Below, in pieces: positions 11,801-21,384 of a stretch of 64,000 nucleotides of DNA. The notes under the pieces are model-generated. The model was not told the DNA's origin, did not search any database, and saw only the letters and a list, made by a program, of their open reading frames with translations. Position 1 is the stretch's first letter. Each line of letters begins with the position of its first letter. The DNA comes from Sipunculus nudus. Its lineage: Eukaryota > Annelida > Sipuncula > Golfingiida > Sipunculidae. Location: contig CM049313.1 of assembly GCA_026874595.1 (NCBI GenBank), positions 72,164,659 through 72,228,658 of the forward strand, in the 5' to 3' direction. The translations under genes and the position numbers were made by a program.

Positions 11801-14800
11801 GCCGCCAACCCAGAACTCACAACCCAGGTAAGCTCACTCTTCATACAGTGTACACGTACATACAGGCCATGATGTAGAGCCTGGCCGCCAACCCAGAACT
11901 CGCAACCCAGGTAAGCTCACTCTTCATACAGTGTATACATGCAGGCCATGATGCAGAGCCTGGCCTCCAGCCCAGAACTCACAACCCAGGTAAGCTCGTT
12001 CTTCATACAGTGAACACATACATACAGGCCATGATGGAGAGCCTGGCCACAAACCCAGAACTCACAACCCAGGTAAGCTCGTTCTTCATACAGTGAACAC
12101 ATACATACAGGCCATGATATAGAGCCTGGCCGCCAACCCAGAACTCGCAACCCAGGTAAGCTCGTTCTTCATACAGTGAACAGGTACATACAGGCCATGA
12201 TGTAGAGCCTGGCCGCCAACCCAGAACTCGCAACCCAGGTAAGCTCACTCTTCATACAGTGTATACATGCAGGCCATGATGCAGAGCCTGGCCTCCAGCC
12301 CAGAACTCACAACCAAGGTAAGCTCGTTCTTCATACAGTGAACACATACATACAGGCCATGATGCAGAGCCTGGCCACCAACCCAGAACTCACAACCCAG
12401 GTAAGTTGTTCTTCATACAGTGAACACATACATACAGGCCATGATGTAGAGCCTGGCCGCCAACCCAGAACTCACAACCCAGGTAAGCTCGTTCTTCATA
12501 CAGTGAACACATACATACAGGCCATGATGCAGAGCCTGGCCGCCAACCCAGGACTCGCAACGCAGGTAAGCTCACTCTTCATACAGTACACGTACATACA
12601 GGTCATGATGCAGAGCCTGGCCACCAACCCAGAACTCGCAACCCAGGTAAGCTCGTTCTTCATACAGTGAACACATACATACAGGCCATGATGTAGAGCC
12701 TGGCCACCAACCCAGAACTCACAACCCAGGTAAGCTCGTTCTTCATACAGTGAACACATACATACCGACCATGATGCAGAGCCTGGCTGCCAACCAAGAA
12801 CTCGCAACCCAGGTAAGCTCGTTCTTCATACAGTGAACACATACATACAGGCCATGATGTAGAGCCTGGCCACCAACCCAGAACTCACAACCCAGGTAAG
12901 CTCGTTCTTCATACAGTGAACACATACATACCGGCCATGATTCAGAGCCTGGCTGCCAACCCAGGACTAGCAACCCAGGTAAGCTCACTCTTCATACAAT
13001 GTACACGTACATACAGGCCATGATGCAGAGCCTGGCCACCAACCCAGAACTCGTAACCTAGGTAAGCTCGTTCTTCATACAGTGAACACATACATACAGG
13101 CCATGATGTAGAGCCTGGCCACCAACCCAGAACTCACAACCCAGGTAAGCTCCTTCTTAATACAGTGAACACATACATACAGGCCATGATGTAGAGCCTG
13201 GCCACCAACCCAGAACTCACAACCCAGGTAAGCTTGTTCCTCATACAGTGAACACATACATACAGGCCATGATGCAGAGCCTGGCCGCCAACCCAGAACT
13301 CACAACCCAGGTAAGCTCACTCCTAATAAAGTGTACACATACATACAGGCAATGATGCAAAGCCTAGCGCCAACCCAGAACTCACAACCCAGGTAAGCCC
13401 AATCCTCATACAGTGTACAAATAAATACAGGCCATGATGCAGAGCCTGGCTGCCAACCCAGAACTCGCAACCCAGGTAAGCTCACTCTTCATAGTGTATA
13501 CATGCAGGCCATGATGCAGAGCCTGGCCCCCAACCCAGAACTCACAACCCAGGTAAGCTCGTTCTTCATACAGTGAACACATACATACAGGCAATGATGC
13601 AGAGCCTGGCCGCCAACCCAGAACTCACAACCCAGGTAAGCTCACTCTTCATACAGTGTACACGTACATACAGGCCATGATGTAGAGCCTGGCCGCCAAC
13701 CCAGAACTCGCAACCCAGGTAAGCTCACTCTTCATACAGTGTATACATGCAGGCCATGATGCAGAGCCTGGCCTCCAGCCCAGAACTCACAACCCAGGTA
13801 AGCTCGTTCTTCATACAGTGAACACATACATACAGGCCATGATGTAGAGCCTGGCCACCAACCCAGAACTCACAACCCAGGTAAGCTCGTTCTTCATACA
13901 GTGAACACATACATACAGGCCATGATGTAGAGCCTGGCCGCCAACCCAGAAGTCACAACCCAGGTAAGCTCGTTCTTCATACAGTGAACACATACATACA
14001 GGCCATGATGCAGAGCCTGGCCGCCAACCCAGGACTCGCAACCCAGGTAAGCTCACTCTTCATACAGTACACGTACATACAGGTCATGATGCAGAGCCTG
14101 GCCACCAACCCAGAACTCGCAACCCAGGTAAGCTCGTTCTTCATACAGTGAACACATACATACAGGCCATGATGTAGAGCCTGGCCACCAACCCAGAACT
14201 CACAACCCAGGTAAGCTCGTTCTTCATACAGTGAACACATACATACCGACCATGATGCAGAGCCTGGCTGCCAACCCAGGACTAGCAACCCAGGTAAGCT
14301 CACTCTTCATACAATGTACACGTACATACAGGCCATGATGCAGAGCCTGGCCACCAACCCAGAACTCACAACCCAGGTAAGCTCGTTCTTAATACAGTGA
14401 ACACATACATACAGGCCATGATGTAGAGCCTGGCCACCAACCCAGAACTCACAACCCAGGTAAGCTCGTTCTTAATACAGTGAACACATACATACAGGCC
14501 ATGATGTAGAGCCTGGCCGCCAACCCAGAAGTCACAACCCAGGTAAGCTCACTCTTCATACAGTGTATACATACATACAGGCCATGATGCAGAGCCTGGC
14601 CACCAACCCAGAACTCACAACCCAGGTAAGCTCACTCCTAATAAAGTGTACACTTACTTAATATGATATTGTAAAAATAATTTTTCATGACAGATTTTAC
14701 AGCTAATTGTAAATATTCAGAATGAATACTCACATAATAAAAAGTTTCACTTACCAAATGCTCTTTGTGGACCAGCGTTTGACATCTTTTTAGAAAAAAG

Positions 14801-17800
14801 ACCACAATACAAGGCTGCCGTGGCTTTGCATGTTAGAAGTTGTACAAACCCATTGTGTTAATTGAGTTGCGGTGCCTAGAAATCCTTGGTGTGTGCATTG
14901 TGTTTTGATATCGTTGTTGCTCGCTGATAGTCACTGTTTTGTTCGCTTTGCAGGTTCTCTCAAGTAACCCTCTGTTTGCTGGTAACCCACACCTACAAGA
15001 TTATGCCCGACAGCAGCTGCCAGTCTTCATGCAGCAGGTGAGCTACCATAAACAATGATTAAATAAAGTTGTTAGGTCCAGTTCTCACTAGTTCAGTTCT
15101 TGTCTTAGGCAACCTGATCACATGGACAAAATAATAATAGTTTTCATGTTTTGTGCAAGTGAAGTTAGTTTTTTCAAAGATTATATTTGATTAATATTAG
15201 AAGCTCAGTTTATGCTATTGAGGAAGTATGTGTTTTCATAAAGGCTTAAAGACACAGGAGGGGAATAATGTTAGCTGTGGGTATGAGAGGTTCCGGGTTC
15301 AAATCCAAGGCGAGCGCATGTATGTTATGTAAAAATTTAGCTGGGGGGGGGGGGTGTAAATTGGGCTGATTGGTGGCACACACGTCTGTTGTTCAAACCA
15401 CTGCCATGGAAAATCAGCTTCACTTTTGAAACAGCTGGGTCCACTTTTATATGCACCCTATTACAGCTGTCACTTAGACATCAGGGTACACCTTTGTGCT
15501 CAGTTTAAAATGTCAACATTTTATATAGCTCTGGCCTTTATATGCATAACAGAAGAGATGAAGCATAAATTTAGGTAAAGAAATGGGTAGTCTGGAAGAT
15601 CCTGAAGTTTTGCCAATGTTCAAGTAGTACAGTTGGATTGTATGGATATTGTATCATGGTCATGCTTTCTTATTTTGCTCTTTAAATACAGATGCAGAAT
15701 CCTGAGGTACAGAACTTAATGACTAACCCTAGAGCTCTACAGGCAATGATGCAGGTCCAACAGGGCTTAGCACAGCTTCAGTCAGAGGCCCCAGGTCTTT
15801 TAACAGGGTAAGTGCATTAGCTTAAACTGGTTCCTATCTCAAAACCCCCGGTTTGTAACCAGGCAGTAGAAATCCTTATAAAGTTTTATATTCAGGGTTC
15901 CAGATTTGAAATCACAGTGGCTTAGCACATTTTTCCTACTGACAGATGTTCTGTAGCTATATTAGCCATAATTTAGCATTATGGAAAAGAGAAGGGAGCC
16001 AGTCTAAAACCTTTGCGTTGGCAAACCCACTAGCAGTTGCTTGTCTTTCATAACTGCAAGTGGGACAAAAATTATTTGGAACCATTAAGAAAAAATGCAC
16101 CCCCTTATGGATAGATTTATTTTTATTAAAATTGACTTGTACCAAGTGCTACTATAGCTCATTTATTGTAAGTAGGCCACATTATCATTTCCTTTTGTAT
16201 GAACTCCCATATGTTCATTTTAAATGCGATAATTTTGATTTCCCAAGAGAGCTCTATTTCTACATCAGTGTCATAACAGATTAAGCTGCAAATTAACTTG
16301 AATGAAGGTCTGTCAAGTGTGATTAATGAACCATTCTGTTGAGTATAGTCAAATAGATTCCACACAAGCAGATTAATTTGCTACCCTTGTCTCTTGAACA
16401 TGTTTTGATTTGTATAGTAGCATATGGATAGCAAATGTCATCTAGTCTTTGTGATACCACACATACAAGCAAAATCGCACTAATTATGACTTACTTTGTA
16501 CTATGAACATTCCCTGTATAAAGGGACCAATTTTGTTCTGAGTATGAATGTTCCATGTAACGATGATCTGGTTTGTTAACAGTATGAACGTTCCCGGTAT
16601 GTCAGCTCCACCCACTACAGTACGACCCCCTTCCTCCAGTACTACAACAACCACATCATCAAGCCCTGCAGAGGGGACAGACAGCAGCAGCACCACCACC
16701 ACATCAACCACCACTACCACTCCAACAACTGGCCAGACAGGTGGTGCCCCCAACCAAGGCTCATCTGAACAACTGAGCAACTTCATGGCTCAGATGATGC
16801 AGATGATGTCCACAGGTCAAGCGGTATGTATTGTCTTATCTGCTCTCATTTTTAGCTCATCCTGCCATGGCGATTTGGCATCTGTCTGTTTGTCTGTCCA
16901 TCCATCCATCTGGAGTCAATCCACAATTCACAAAAATATACTACTTCTTCTTAATTTCTTGACCAGTTTTAATTTGGTTGTTTAATCTGATAGGGCAAGG
17001 TGTGGGCTTTTTGAACTTCTACATAGAATTCCGAAATTCATAAATTACACAAATTTGTGGAGAGTACTTACACAAAATCAACCAAATAAATGCTCCTCCT
17101 CCTCTGTTTATCAACTGAGTTCGAGTCTGTCATCTTATTGGACTTTAAAAACTTAATTTATATTACATGGATTGTACAACTAGTTATAAAAACTTATACG
17201 AGGCACTCTAAATGGCTCGGATGTTATCGCTCAGTAGGTGGTAAGGGTGGAGGAAACCAGAGAAAACCACTGACCTTGGAAGGGCCTCTACAACCCACTC
17301 TCATACGGCTGAGAGTTTACCACTCAGCTGTCAAGACCCCATCTTATAGGACTTCTAAAATTTTACACAGAATTTTGAACCTGTTGCTGGGGCCTCCTGA
17401 GAGACCAACTTTCTGTGATGCACCACTTGTGAATATCACTTCGTCATTGTCGTACTGGATTCTATACTAGCATATTAACCTGTTTTTCTGTTGGGACATG
17501 TGTGTGTGACTTGCACCAGTTTTGGTGGAACAGGTTTTAATTAACCAGGATCACCATTTGGAAAAGTTTTTGATAGATGCAGTAGACACTCCACAATTTC
17601 CCAAATAATTTATGGGCAAATCTGGAAATGACCCTCGTAGCCCATAGTTTGCCAAGGTTGTTCAAAGAAAGGGGCCATACTCAATATTTTCCCATAACTT
17701 CTGAGAGATTTGACACTTTTTTGCAAAATGGCTACTGCAGCACCCTACTGTCAGAAACTACCGACCTCTCCAAGTGAAAGAACAGGTAATATGTAAGTTG

Positions 17801-20800
17801 TATAAAACAAAAAATAGGAAATGTTATTCTGTGACCTTGAGTGTGTATGATGATTATTTATACAGTCAAACCTGCTTATTGTCACATCGGTGGTGCATGC
17901 ATAAATTATGATAATAACCGGGATGTAACATTATGCGGGCTTCAACATCGATGTCCTTTTGAGTCATAAAAGGAGTGTTATGTCTCAAATGATATTAAAT
18001 AAATTGTCAACAAAAAGCAAACAGAAACGTTTATGAATATTTTTATTGCACAATGGCATATCAAATTACGTTTATGCGCAACTGACAATTTATTTCCTGT
18101 CAGTTTTGCTCCTCATGCAGCAATAACTGACAAAAATCCAACTTGCCAACAGAAAGAGACGTAGCGTCTGGGTCATGAGGTCAAATGTCTGGAAATATGC
18201 TGCACAGTTATAACATAATGCCTAGGCAAATTATTTTACTAAATAATTATTTCCCTGACTATTGCGCTTTATTTTCCGGATATCTTATTAATGACTCAAA
18301 CTTCCATGATTGTCTTTATGAAAGGACTGTTGGGGGAGCAGGCATTGTCATGCCATTTTCAACTTTCTGAAGTTTCACCATGATTGAGGTTTTGGACCAG
18401 GTATCTCCTCCAGTGCTCACAAAAACCTCCAGCTTTTCCTGGACCCTTAAAGGGGATTTCCAGTCATAAGGAACGTTAAGAGCTCGTGCTTCTTATCTTT
18501 TCCGCGAAACATCACAGAGGTGTAAACCATGGCCTTGCAAAGGCTGGGAGTTCATTATGTATGACATGTGATAGCAAACATCGCCCTTGTTAACGTACAA
18601 AGAAACGCAATGAACTGGATTACCGTGGTATCTTAAGACGTTAACTAGCTAATTGATGGGGATTGACCTGCATGCGTCACTGCACTTGCCTGCCACACAC
18701 AGGTTGGAGATGTGAATGTTTGATACTCCTGACCGATTACAGGCTCTTGGCCTCGTTGATCGCTGTGTTGGCGTCTGATGTGATATGCAAACTGGTATCA
18801 CTGCCAAGGGTTCCAAGCATGACAATAAACGGGATTATGACAATATTCCATGACATTAAACGGTCAGATTTACCATTGTTTATATAGCAAATGGTTTGGG
18901 ATTTCAGATTTATGTGACAATAAACAGGATTTTCTATTAACCGATATGACTTAAAGTGGGCCCGACTGTATTTCCCCTCCCATGGGGGGGGGGGGGGGGG
19001 GGGGGGGGAGACATGTCATGTTTGGTCATTGTCATACATACTCGTCAGTGGTGTTGTCTGTGTCATTTCTTGTGAACACAATAACTTTTGAACCAATCAA
19101 TATTTTTTCATGACACTTGACCAGTTTCTATTAATTAAAAATCTGTTACCCTGACCTTCACCTTTAAGGTCAATTAAGCCAAAATTGAATTTTTTGTGTG
19201 AATCCCATAACTATTTAAGTATTGCATATTTTTTCATTAAGTTTGATACAAAAATTGTTTCAATTGATTTCTTTGAAGAGTTTGAAAACTGGTGACCTTG
19301 ACCTGGATCATCAAGGTCAAATCAGCAGAATTATTGCTTATTGTTTCTATGATTTCTTGTGAATGTGGTAGCTGAATTTGGGCTGATTTCTGGAGTCCTT
19401 ACCTCTGAGTCGGAGTACAAGTCCAAGTGAGAGTCCAAAAAAAAGTCGACTCAAGTCCAAGTCCAGACTCGAGTGGTACATCACTGCACACATACCACGG
19501 CCGTTCATGCGTGTTTTGACTTGTTACAGAACCAGCCCCCAGAAGAAAGATACGCTGCACAGTTAGAACAATTAGCAGGCATGGGATTTGTGAACAGGGA
19601 GGCCAATATACAAGGTACTTGTCTCATAGTTTTAAATTATTACTCATGGTATTTACCAGGCAACACTACTGCAGTATCTGCAGTATTGTTTTGAAGGAAA
19701 TAATATGCTAGTTTAAGGCAGTATCCTATTAATGTAAAGGATAACTTAAAGTTTGTATGTTCTTTATTCATTTGAAAGATGTTTCAAGACCATGAAAGTT
19801 TTTTAAATAATATTATTTTCATGAAAAAGCATTGAAAGTTGGAGATAACTACATGAAATAGGAAATCCGAATCTCTATTTTCTGTAAGGCCTTAAAAAGC
19901 TTATCTAGCTCTGTTACATAAATCTCTGGTAGACATAAATTAAAAGTAGAAAACATAAATCACAGGTAGAAGACATTAATGACAGCCAGACACATGACTG
20001 GTAGACATATATTCCAGGTGGACATAAATCACAGGTAGACATAAATCAAAGGTTAACATAAATGACAGATAGTTGACTTAAATGGCAGATAGTAGACATA
20101 AATCATAGTTAGTAGACAAAAATCACAGGTAGAAGACATTAATCACAGGTAGTAGACAAAAATCACAGGTAGACATAAATTAAAAGTTGACATAAATCAA
20201 AGATGAACATGACTGACAGATAGTAAAAATAAATGACAGAGAATAGACATAATCACACGTAGTAGACATATATCACAGGTAGTAGACATATATCATAAGT
20301 TGACATAAATCAAAGGTGAACATAAATGACAGATAGTTGACATAAATGACAAATAGGAGACATAAATCACAGGTAGTAGACATAAATCACAGGTAGTAGA
20401 CATAAATCACAGGTAGTAGACATAAATGACAGCCAGACAAATGATGGGTAGACATATATCACAGGTAGACATAAATCACGGGTAGTAGACAAAAATCACA
20501 GATAGTAGACATAAATGACAGGTAGTAGACATTAATGACAGGTAGTAGACATAAATCACAGGTAGAAGACATTATTGACAGGTAGTAGACATAAAACACC
20601 AGTAGTAGACATTATTCACAGCCAGACAAATGACAAGTAGACTTAAATCACAGGGGGAAAAACTCACAGGTAGACAAAAGTCACAGGTTTACATAAAACA
20701 AAGGTGAACATAAATGACAGATATAAACATAAATGATAGATAGTAGACATAAATCACAGGTACTATACATTAATGACAGATAGTAGACATAAATCACAGG

Positions 20801-21384
20801 AAGTAGACATTAATGACAGGTAGTAGACATAAATCAAAGGTAGTAAACATAAATCACAGGTAGTAGACATAAATCACAGGTAGTATACATTAATGACAGA
20901 TAGTAGACATAAATCACAGGTAGTAGACATAAATCACAGGTAGTAGACATTAATGACAGGTAGTAGACAAAAAGTCACAGGTAGTTTACATAAATCACAG
21001 GTAGTATACATCAATGACAGATAGTAGACATAAATCATAGGTTGACAATTGGCAAGTGGACATAAATCACAGGTAGAATACATTAATGGGAGGTAGTAGG
21101 CATAAATCACAGGTAGTAGACATTAATGACAGCCAGACAAATGACAGGTAGACATTAATTACAGGTAGACATAAATCACAGGTATGCCCGCAAACCCCTA
21201 CGCCTATCCAATATTTAGGGCCTTTTCTTTTTGAGTTATAACAATTCCAGAAGGATTACAAAAATACCAGCAATATGCAGCACATTTTACTCCATCATTA
21301 ACCATGTTTCTCTCATTTTCAGCGTTGCTGGCAACAATGGGAGACGTTAACGCAGCCATTGACAGATTACTGCAGCAGCGATGA
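2781..21384 (+). CDS. UBQLN: Ubiquilin, 13 exons (5' UBL exons outside window)
   Basis: Ubiquilins shuttle ubiquitylated clients to the 26S proteasome through an N-terminal UBL and a C-terminal UBA, and bind hydrophobic clients through STI1-like repeats, in cytosol and nucleus. Exons at 2781, 3540, 5056, 5994, 6360, 8181, 8888, 11194, 14954, 15692, 16583, 19530 and 21323 join with matching phases into 1467 nt (488 residues plus TGA). Visible landmarks in order are a Gly/Met-rich NPFGLG-like stretch, repeated MSNPQM/NPEVM STI1 motifs, [20 protein letters not shown], a Pro/Thr/Ser linker starting LPNPWAPP, a second STI1 region with LFAGNP and QQLPVFMQQ, and the UBA with LEQLAGMGF and the final [10 protein letters not shown]. 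The UBL domain is absent from the window. Three introns contain tandem arrays derived from the adjacent splice junctions. Identity is very secure; assignment to a vertebrate paralogue is not meaningful. Confidence 0.96.
2805..3539 (+). other. Ubiquilin intron
   Basis: AT-rich with no recognised repeat or RNA. It lies between the candidate microexon and the linker exon. Confidence 0.5.
3540..3722 (+). CDS. UBQLN: Ubiquilin exon: linker and start of first STI1 region
   Basis: Acceptor CTACTACAG, donor GAGAG/GTAGGA, 61 codons, phase 0-0. It encodes a Ser/Thr/Gln-rich linker followed by a Gly/Met-rich stretch ending [14 protein letters not shown], the conserved entry to the first STI1 region. 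Confidence 0.92.
3793..4175. mobile_element. MITE with TIR CAGTGGTTG...CGCGA, TA target site
   Basis: About 383 bp. The left end TACAGTGGTTGCCTTTTTAT and the inverse of the right end TACTGTGGTTGGCTTTATTT match, followed by shared TCGCGA motifs. TA flanks both sides. A second copy of the family lies at about 52,956-53,349. Confidence 0.75.
4431..5055 (+). repeat. 26-bp tandem array of the 3' splice junction
   Basis: The unit is roughly ACTGATGTTTGTATGTTGTG followed by CTGCAG. The last unit ends in the functional TTGCAG directly before CTGATGTC, the first codons of the next ubiquilin exon, so each unit mimics acceptor plus exon start. The array is split at about 4468-4800 by an unrelated AT-rich insertion with CGATTA motifs. 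Confidence 0.85.
5056..5181 (+). CDS. UBQLN: Ubiquilin exon: STI1 motifs
   Basis: Acceptor TTGCAG, donor GGAG/GTAGAG, 42 codons, phase 0-0. It encodes [19 protein letters not shown] and further MSNPEVM and MSNPQMREL repeats. This is one of the most conserved ubiquilin segments and binds clients through hydrophobic grooves. Confidence 0.95.
5182..5993 (+). other. Ubiquilin intron
   Basis: No recognised element. AT-rich. Confidence 0.5.
5994..6044 (+). CDS. UBQLN: Ubiquilin exon: STI1
   Basis: 17 codons in phase 0-0 reading [17 protein letters not shown]. Acceptor CCTTTCAG, donor ACAG/GTAAAA. Confidence 0.95.
6360..6437 (+). CDS. UBQLN: Ubiquilin exon: STI1
   Basis: 26 codons in phase 0-0, from [14 protein letters not shown] to RAMSNLE. 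Acceptor TTGTTTAG, donor TTAGAG/GTGAGA. It continues directly into SIPGGFN of the exon at 8181. Confidence 0.95.
7041..8201 (+). repeat. 22 x 53-bp array of the 3' splice junction plus exon start
   Basis: Exactly 53-bp units recur at 7041, 7094, 7147 and so on to 8154. Each ends in TATGCTTACAG followed by AGTATACCTGGTGGTTTTAA, i.e. acceptor plus the first codons of the next ubiquilin exon. Units are near-identical; the main variant is ACTTCATTG versus ACTTTATTG. The last unit is the functional one, continuing into GCCCTCCAGCGG. Confidence 0.97.
8181..8301 (+). CDS. UBQLN: Ubiquilin exon: SIPGGFN...QEPM
   Basis: Starts with AGTATACCTGG inside the last 53-bp repeat unit. It encodes [20 protein letters not shown] and ends [10 protein letters not shown] in phase 1 at CAACAAA/GTAGGC. 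The spliced reading with the exon at 8888 completes a Ser codon. Confidence 0.95.
8302..8887 (+). other. Ubiquilin intron
   Basis: No recognised repeat. It ends in a weak acceptor TCTTTTAAG, an AAG rather than the usual CAG. Confidence 0.5.
8888..9034 (+). CDS. UBQLN: Ubiquilin exon: central Pro/Thr/Ser linker
   Basis: Encodes [20 protein letters not shown] and then a Thr/Ser/Asn-rich low-complexity run. NPWAP is the conserved ubiquilin signature in the linker. Donor ACAG/GTAGGT; phase 1 at both junctions. Confidence 0.93.
9330..10180 (+). repeat. Degenerate tandem repeat of about 145 bp, some six copies
   Basis: A block with TCTCAAATTCACAGGGAT, then CAGACCTG, then a (T)CCAACATGGCCGCCAGA-like segment recurs near 9450, 9593, 9740, 9870, 9978 and 10121. 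Copies decay towards the 3' side. ORFs across it are repeat shadows. Confidence 0.65.
10608..10935. mobile_element. MITE, about 320 bp, AAAAGGTTGGTTTCTCA ends
   Basis: The left end resembles the reverse complement of the right end (GAGAAATGAACCTTTTTT). The interior (CAATTTTGAG, AATTCTGTTATTATCAT, CCTGATCA, ACTGATTTCTGAA) matches 47,467-47,775, so this is a dispersed family with copies in both host genes. Confidence 0.65.
10975..11100. repeat. SINE-like fragment
   Basis: It holds GACCCGGGTTTGATCTGTGA and GGTGGTTTTCTCCAGG. A B-box-like GGTTTGATC beside a TGGTTTTCTCC motif is typical of tRNA-derived invertebrate SINEs. No convincing A box. Confidence 0.4.
11194..11342 (+). CDS. UBQLN: Ubiquilin exon: second STI1 region start
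   Basis: Acceptor TTGAGCAG, donor CCCAG/GTAAGC. It encodes [20 protein letters not shown] and a downstream [15 protein letters not shown], ending on a codon boundary. The final 45 coding bases and the first intron bases are the source of the array that follows. Confidence 0.94.
11343..14640 (+). repeat. About 40 x 83-bp array of exon 3' end plus 5' splice site
   Basis: Each unit has a 45-bp exon-like core (GCCATGATGCAGAGCCTGGC onward, encoding [15 protein letters not shown]) followed by a donor-like CAG/GTAAGC and about 38 bp of spacer ending ACATACATACAG. I counted 40 copies after the real exon end, with core ends at 11425, 11506, 11584 ... 14625. About 15 cores carry an in-frame TAG (mostly CAG to TAG after ATGATG), two lack one base, and the rest are open. 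Units 11584-12155 recur at +1808 bp (13392-13963). Confidence 0.96.
14954..15037 (+). CDS. UBQLN: Ubiquilin exon: LFAGNP segment
   Basis: 28 codons in phase 0-0, [20 protein letters not shown] to PVFMQQ. Acceptor GCTTTGCAG with a proper pyrimidine tract, donor CAGCAG/GTGAGC. Confidence 0.95.
15257..15345 (+). repeat. Possible tRNA-derived SINE fragment
   Basis: GGTTCCGGGTTCAAATCCAA is a good Pol III B box, but no matching A box or cloverleaf is seen. It is followed by a poly-G run. Confidence 0.3.
15692..15807 (+). CDS. UBQLN: Ubiquilin exon: second STI1 region end
   Basis: Encodes [20 protein letters not shown], then [19 protein letters not shown], closely matching the conserved NPRAMQALLQIQQGL type segment of ubiquilins. 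Ends phase 2 at ACAGG/GTAAGT. Confidence 0.95.
16583..16823 (+). CDS. UBQLN: Ubiquilin exon: Thr/Ser-rich linker before UBA
   Basis: 80 codons. After [17 protein letters not shown] come long Thr/Ser runs encoded by ACC/ACA/AGC tracts, then [20 protein letters not shown] and [11 protein letters not shown]. Acceptor GTTAACAG, donor GCG/GTATGT. The low-complexity run may vary between individuals. Confidence 0.93.
17215..17335. repeat. Dispersed SINE-like fragment
   Basis: GTGGAGGAAACCAGAGAAAA is the reverse of the common TTTTCTC(T)GG-TTTCCTCC motif of invertebrate SINEs. The reading frame spanning it is not coding evidence. Confidence 0.4.
17861..18970. mobile_element. DNA transposon remnant with TACAGTC TIRs
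   Basis: About 1.1 kb. The left end TACAGTCAAACCTGCTTATT matches the inverse of the right end (TACAGTCGGGCCCACTTTAA), and both continue to GTCAYATCGGT. No transposase ORF is recognisable, so it is non-autonomous. Confidence 0.7.
18984..19008 (+). repeat. Run of about 25 G
   Basis: Homopolymer directly after the TACAGTC element. It may form a G-quadruplex, and its length is error-prone in assemblies. Confidence 0.9.
19025..19370. repeat. Dispersed repeat with paired GACCTTGA/TCAAGGTCA motifs
   Basis: Phrases such as GGTGACCTTGACCTGGATCA and TTCTTGTGAA recur here and in inverse orientation at 51,060-51,560, each in degenerate monomers of about 130-180 bp. Common type in mollusc genomes. Confidence 0.6.
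19380..19490. mobile_element. hAT-like terminal fragment
   Basis: It holds repeated AGTCCAAGTCC motifs and ends in ACTCGAGTGGTACATCACTG, a hAT-type CAGTGATG terminus when inverted. No partner end was found nearby. Confidence 0.4.
19530..19614 (+). CDS. UBQLN: Ubiquilin exon: UBA domain, first part
   Basis: Encodes [20 protein letters not shown] then VNREANIQ; the GMGF loop is the ubiquitin-contacting signature of UBA domains. Acceptor TTGTTACAG, donor CAAG/GTACTT, phase 1. Confidence 0.96.
19925..21186 (+). repeat. 20-bp minisatellite (AAATCACAGGTAGTAGACAT)
   Basis: About 1.26 kb of units near AAATCACAGGTAGTAGACAT with variants (AATGACAG, GTAGAAGAC, longer CCAGACAAATGACAG units). It fills most of the last ubiquilin intron. 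Unlike the other arrays, it is not derived from a neighbouring exon, although CACAG/GTAGTA is donor-like. Confidence 0.9.
21323..21384 (+). CDS. UBQLN: Ubiquilin terminal exon: UBA end and stop
   Basis: Encodes [20 protein letters not shown] and TGA. Acceptor TCTCATTTTCAG. The C-terminus matches the usual ubiquilin end closely. Confidence 0.96.

Noticed and set aside
11598-14303. Many - strand open frames of 60-108 codons with a repeated [24 protein letters not shown]-like product (first 20 residues differ by unit)
   Set aside because: They are antisense readings of the 83-bp array, repeating with its period, without starts or splice sites of their own.
16484-16786. 100-codon - strand frame
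   Set aside because: Antisense of the Thr/Ser-rich ubiquilin exon; the Val-rich product reflects ACC/ACA codons read backwards.
17090-17470. 126-codon open frame as a gene
   Set aside because: It lies in a ubiquilin intron across a SINE-like fragment; no homology or coding bias apparent.
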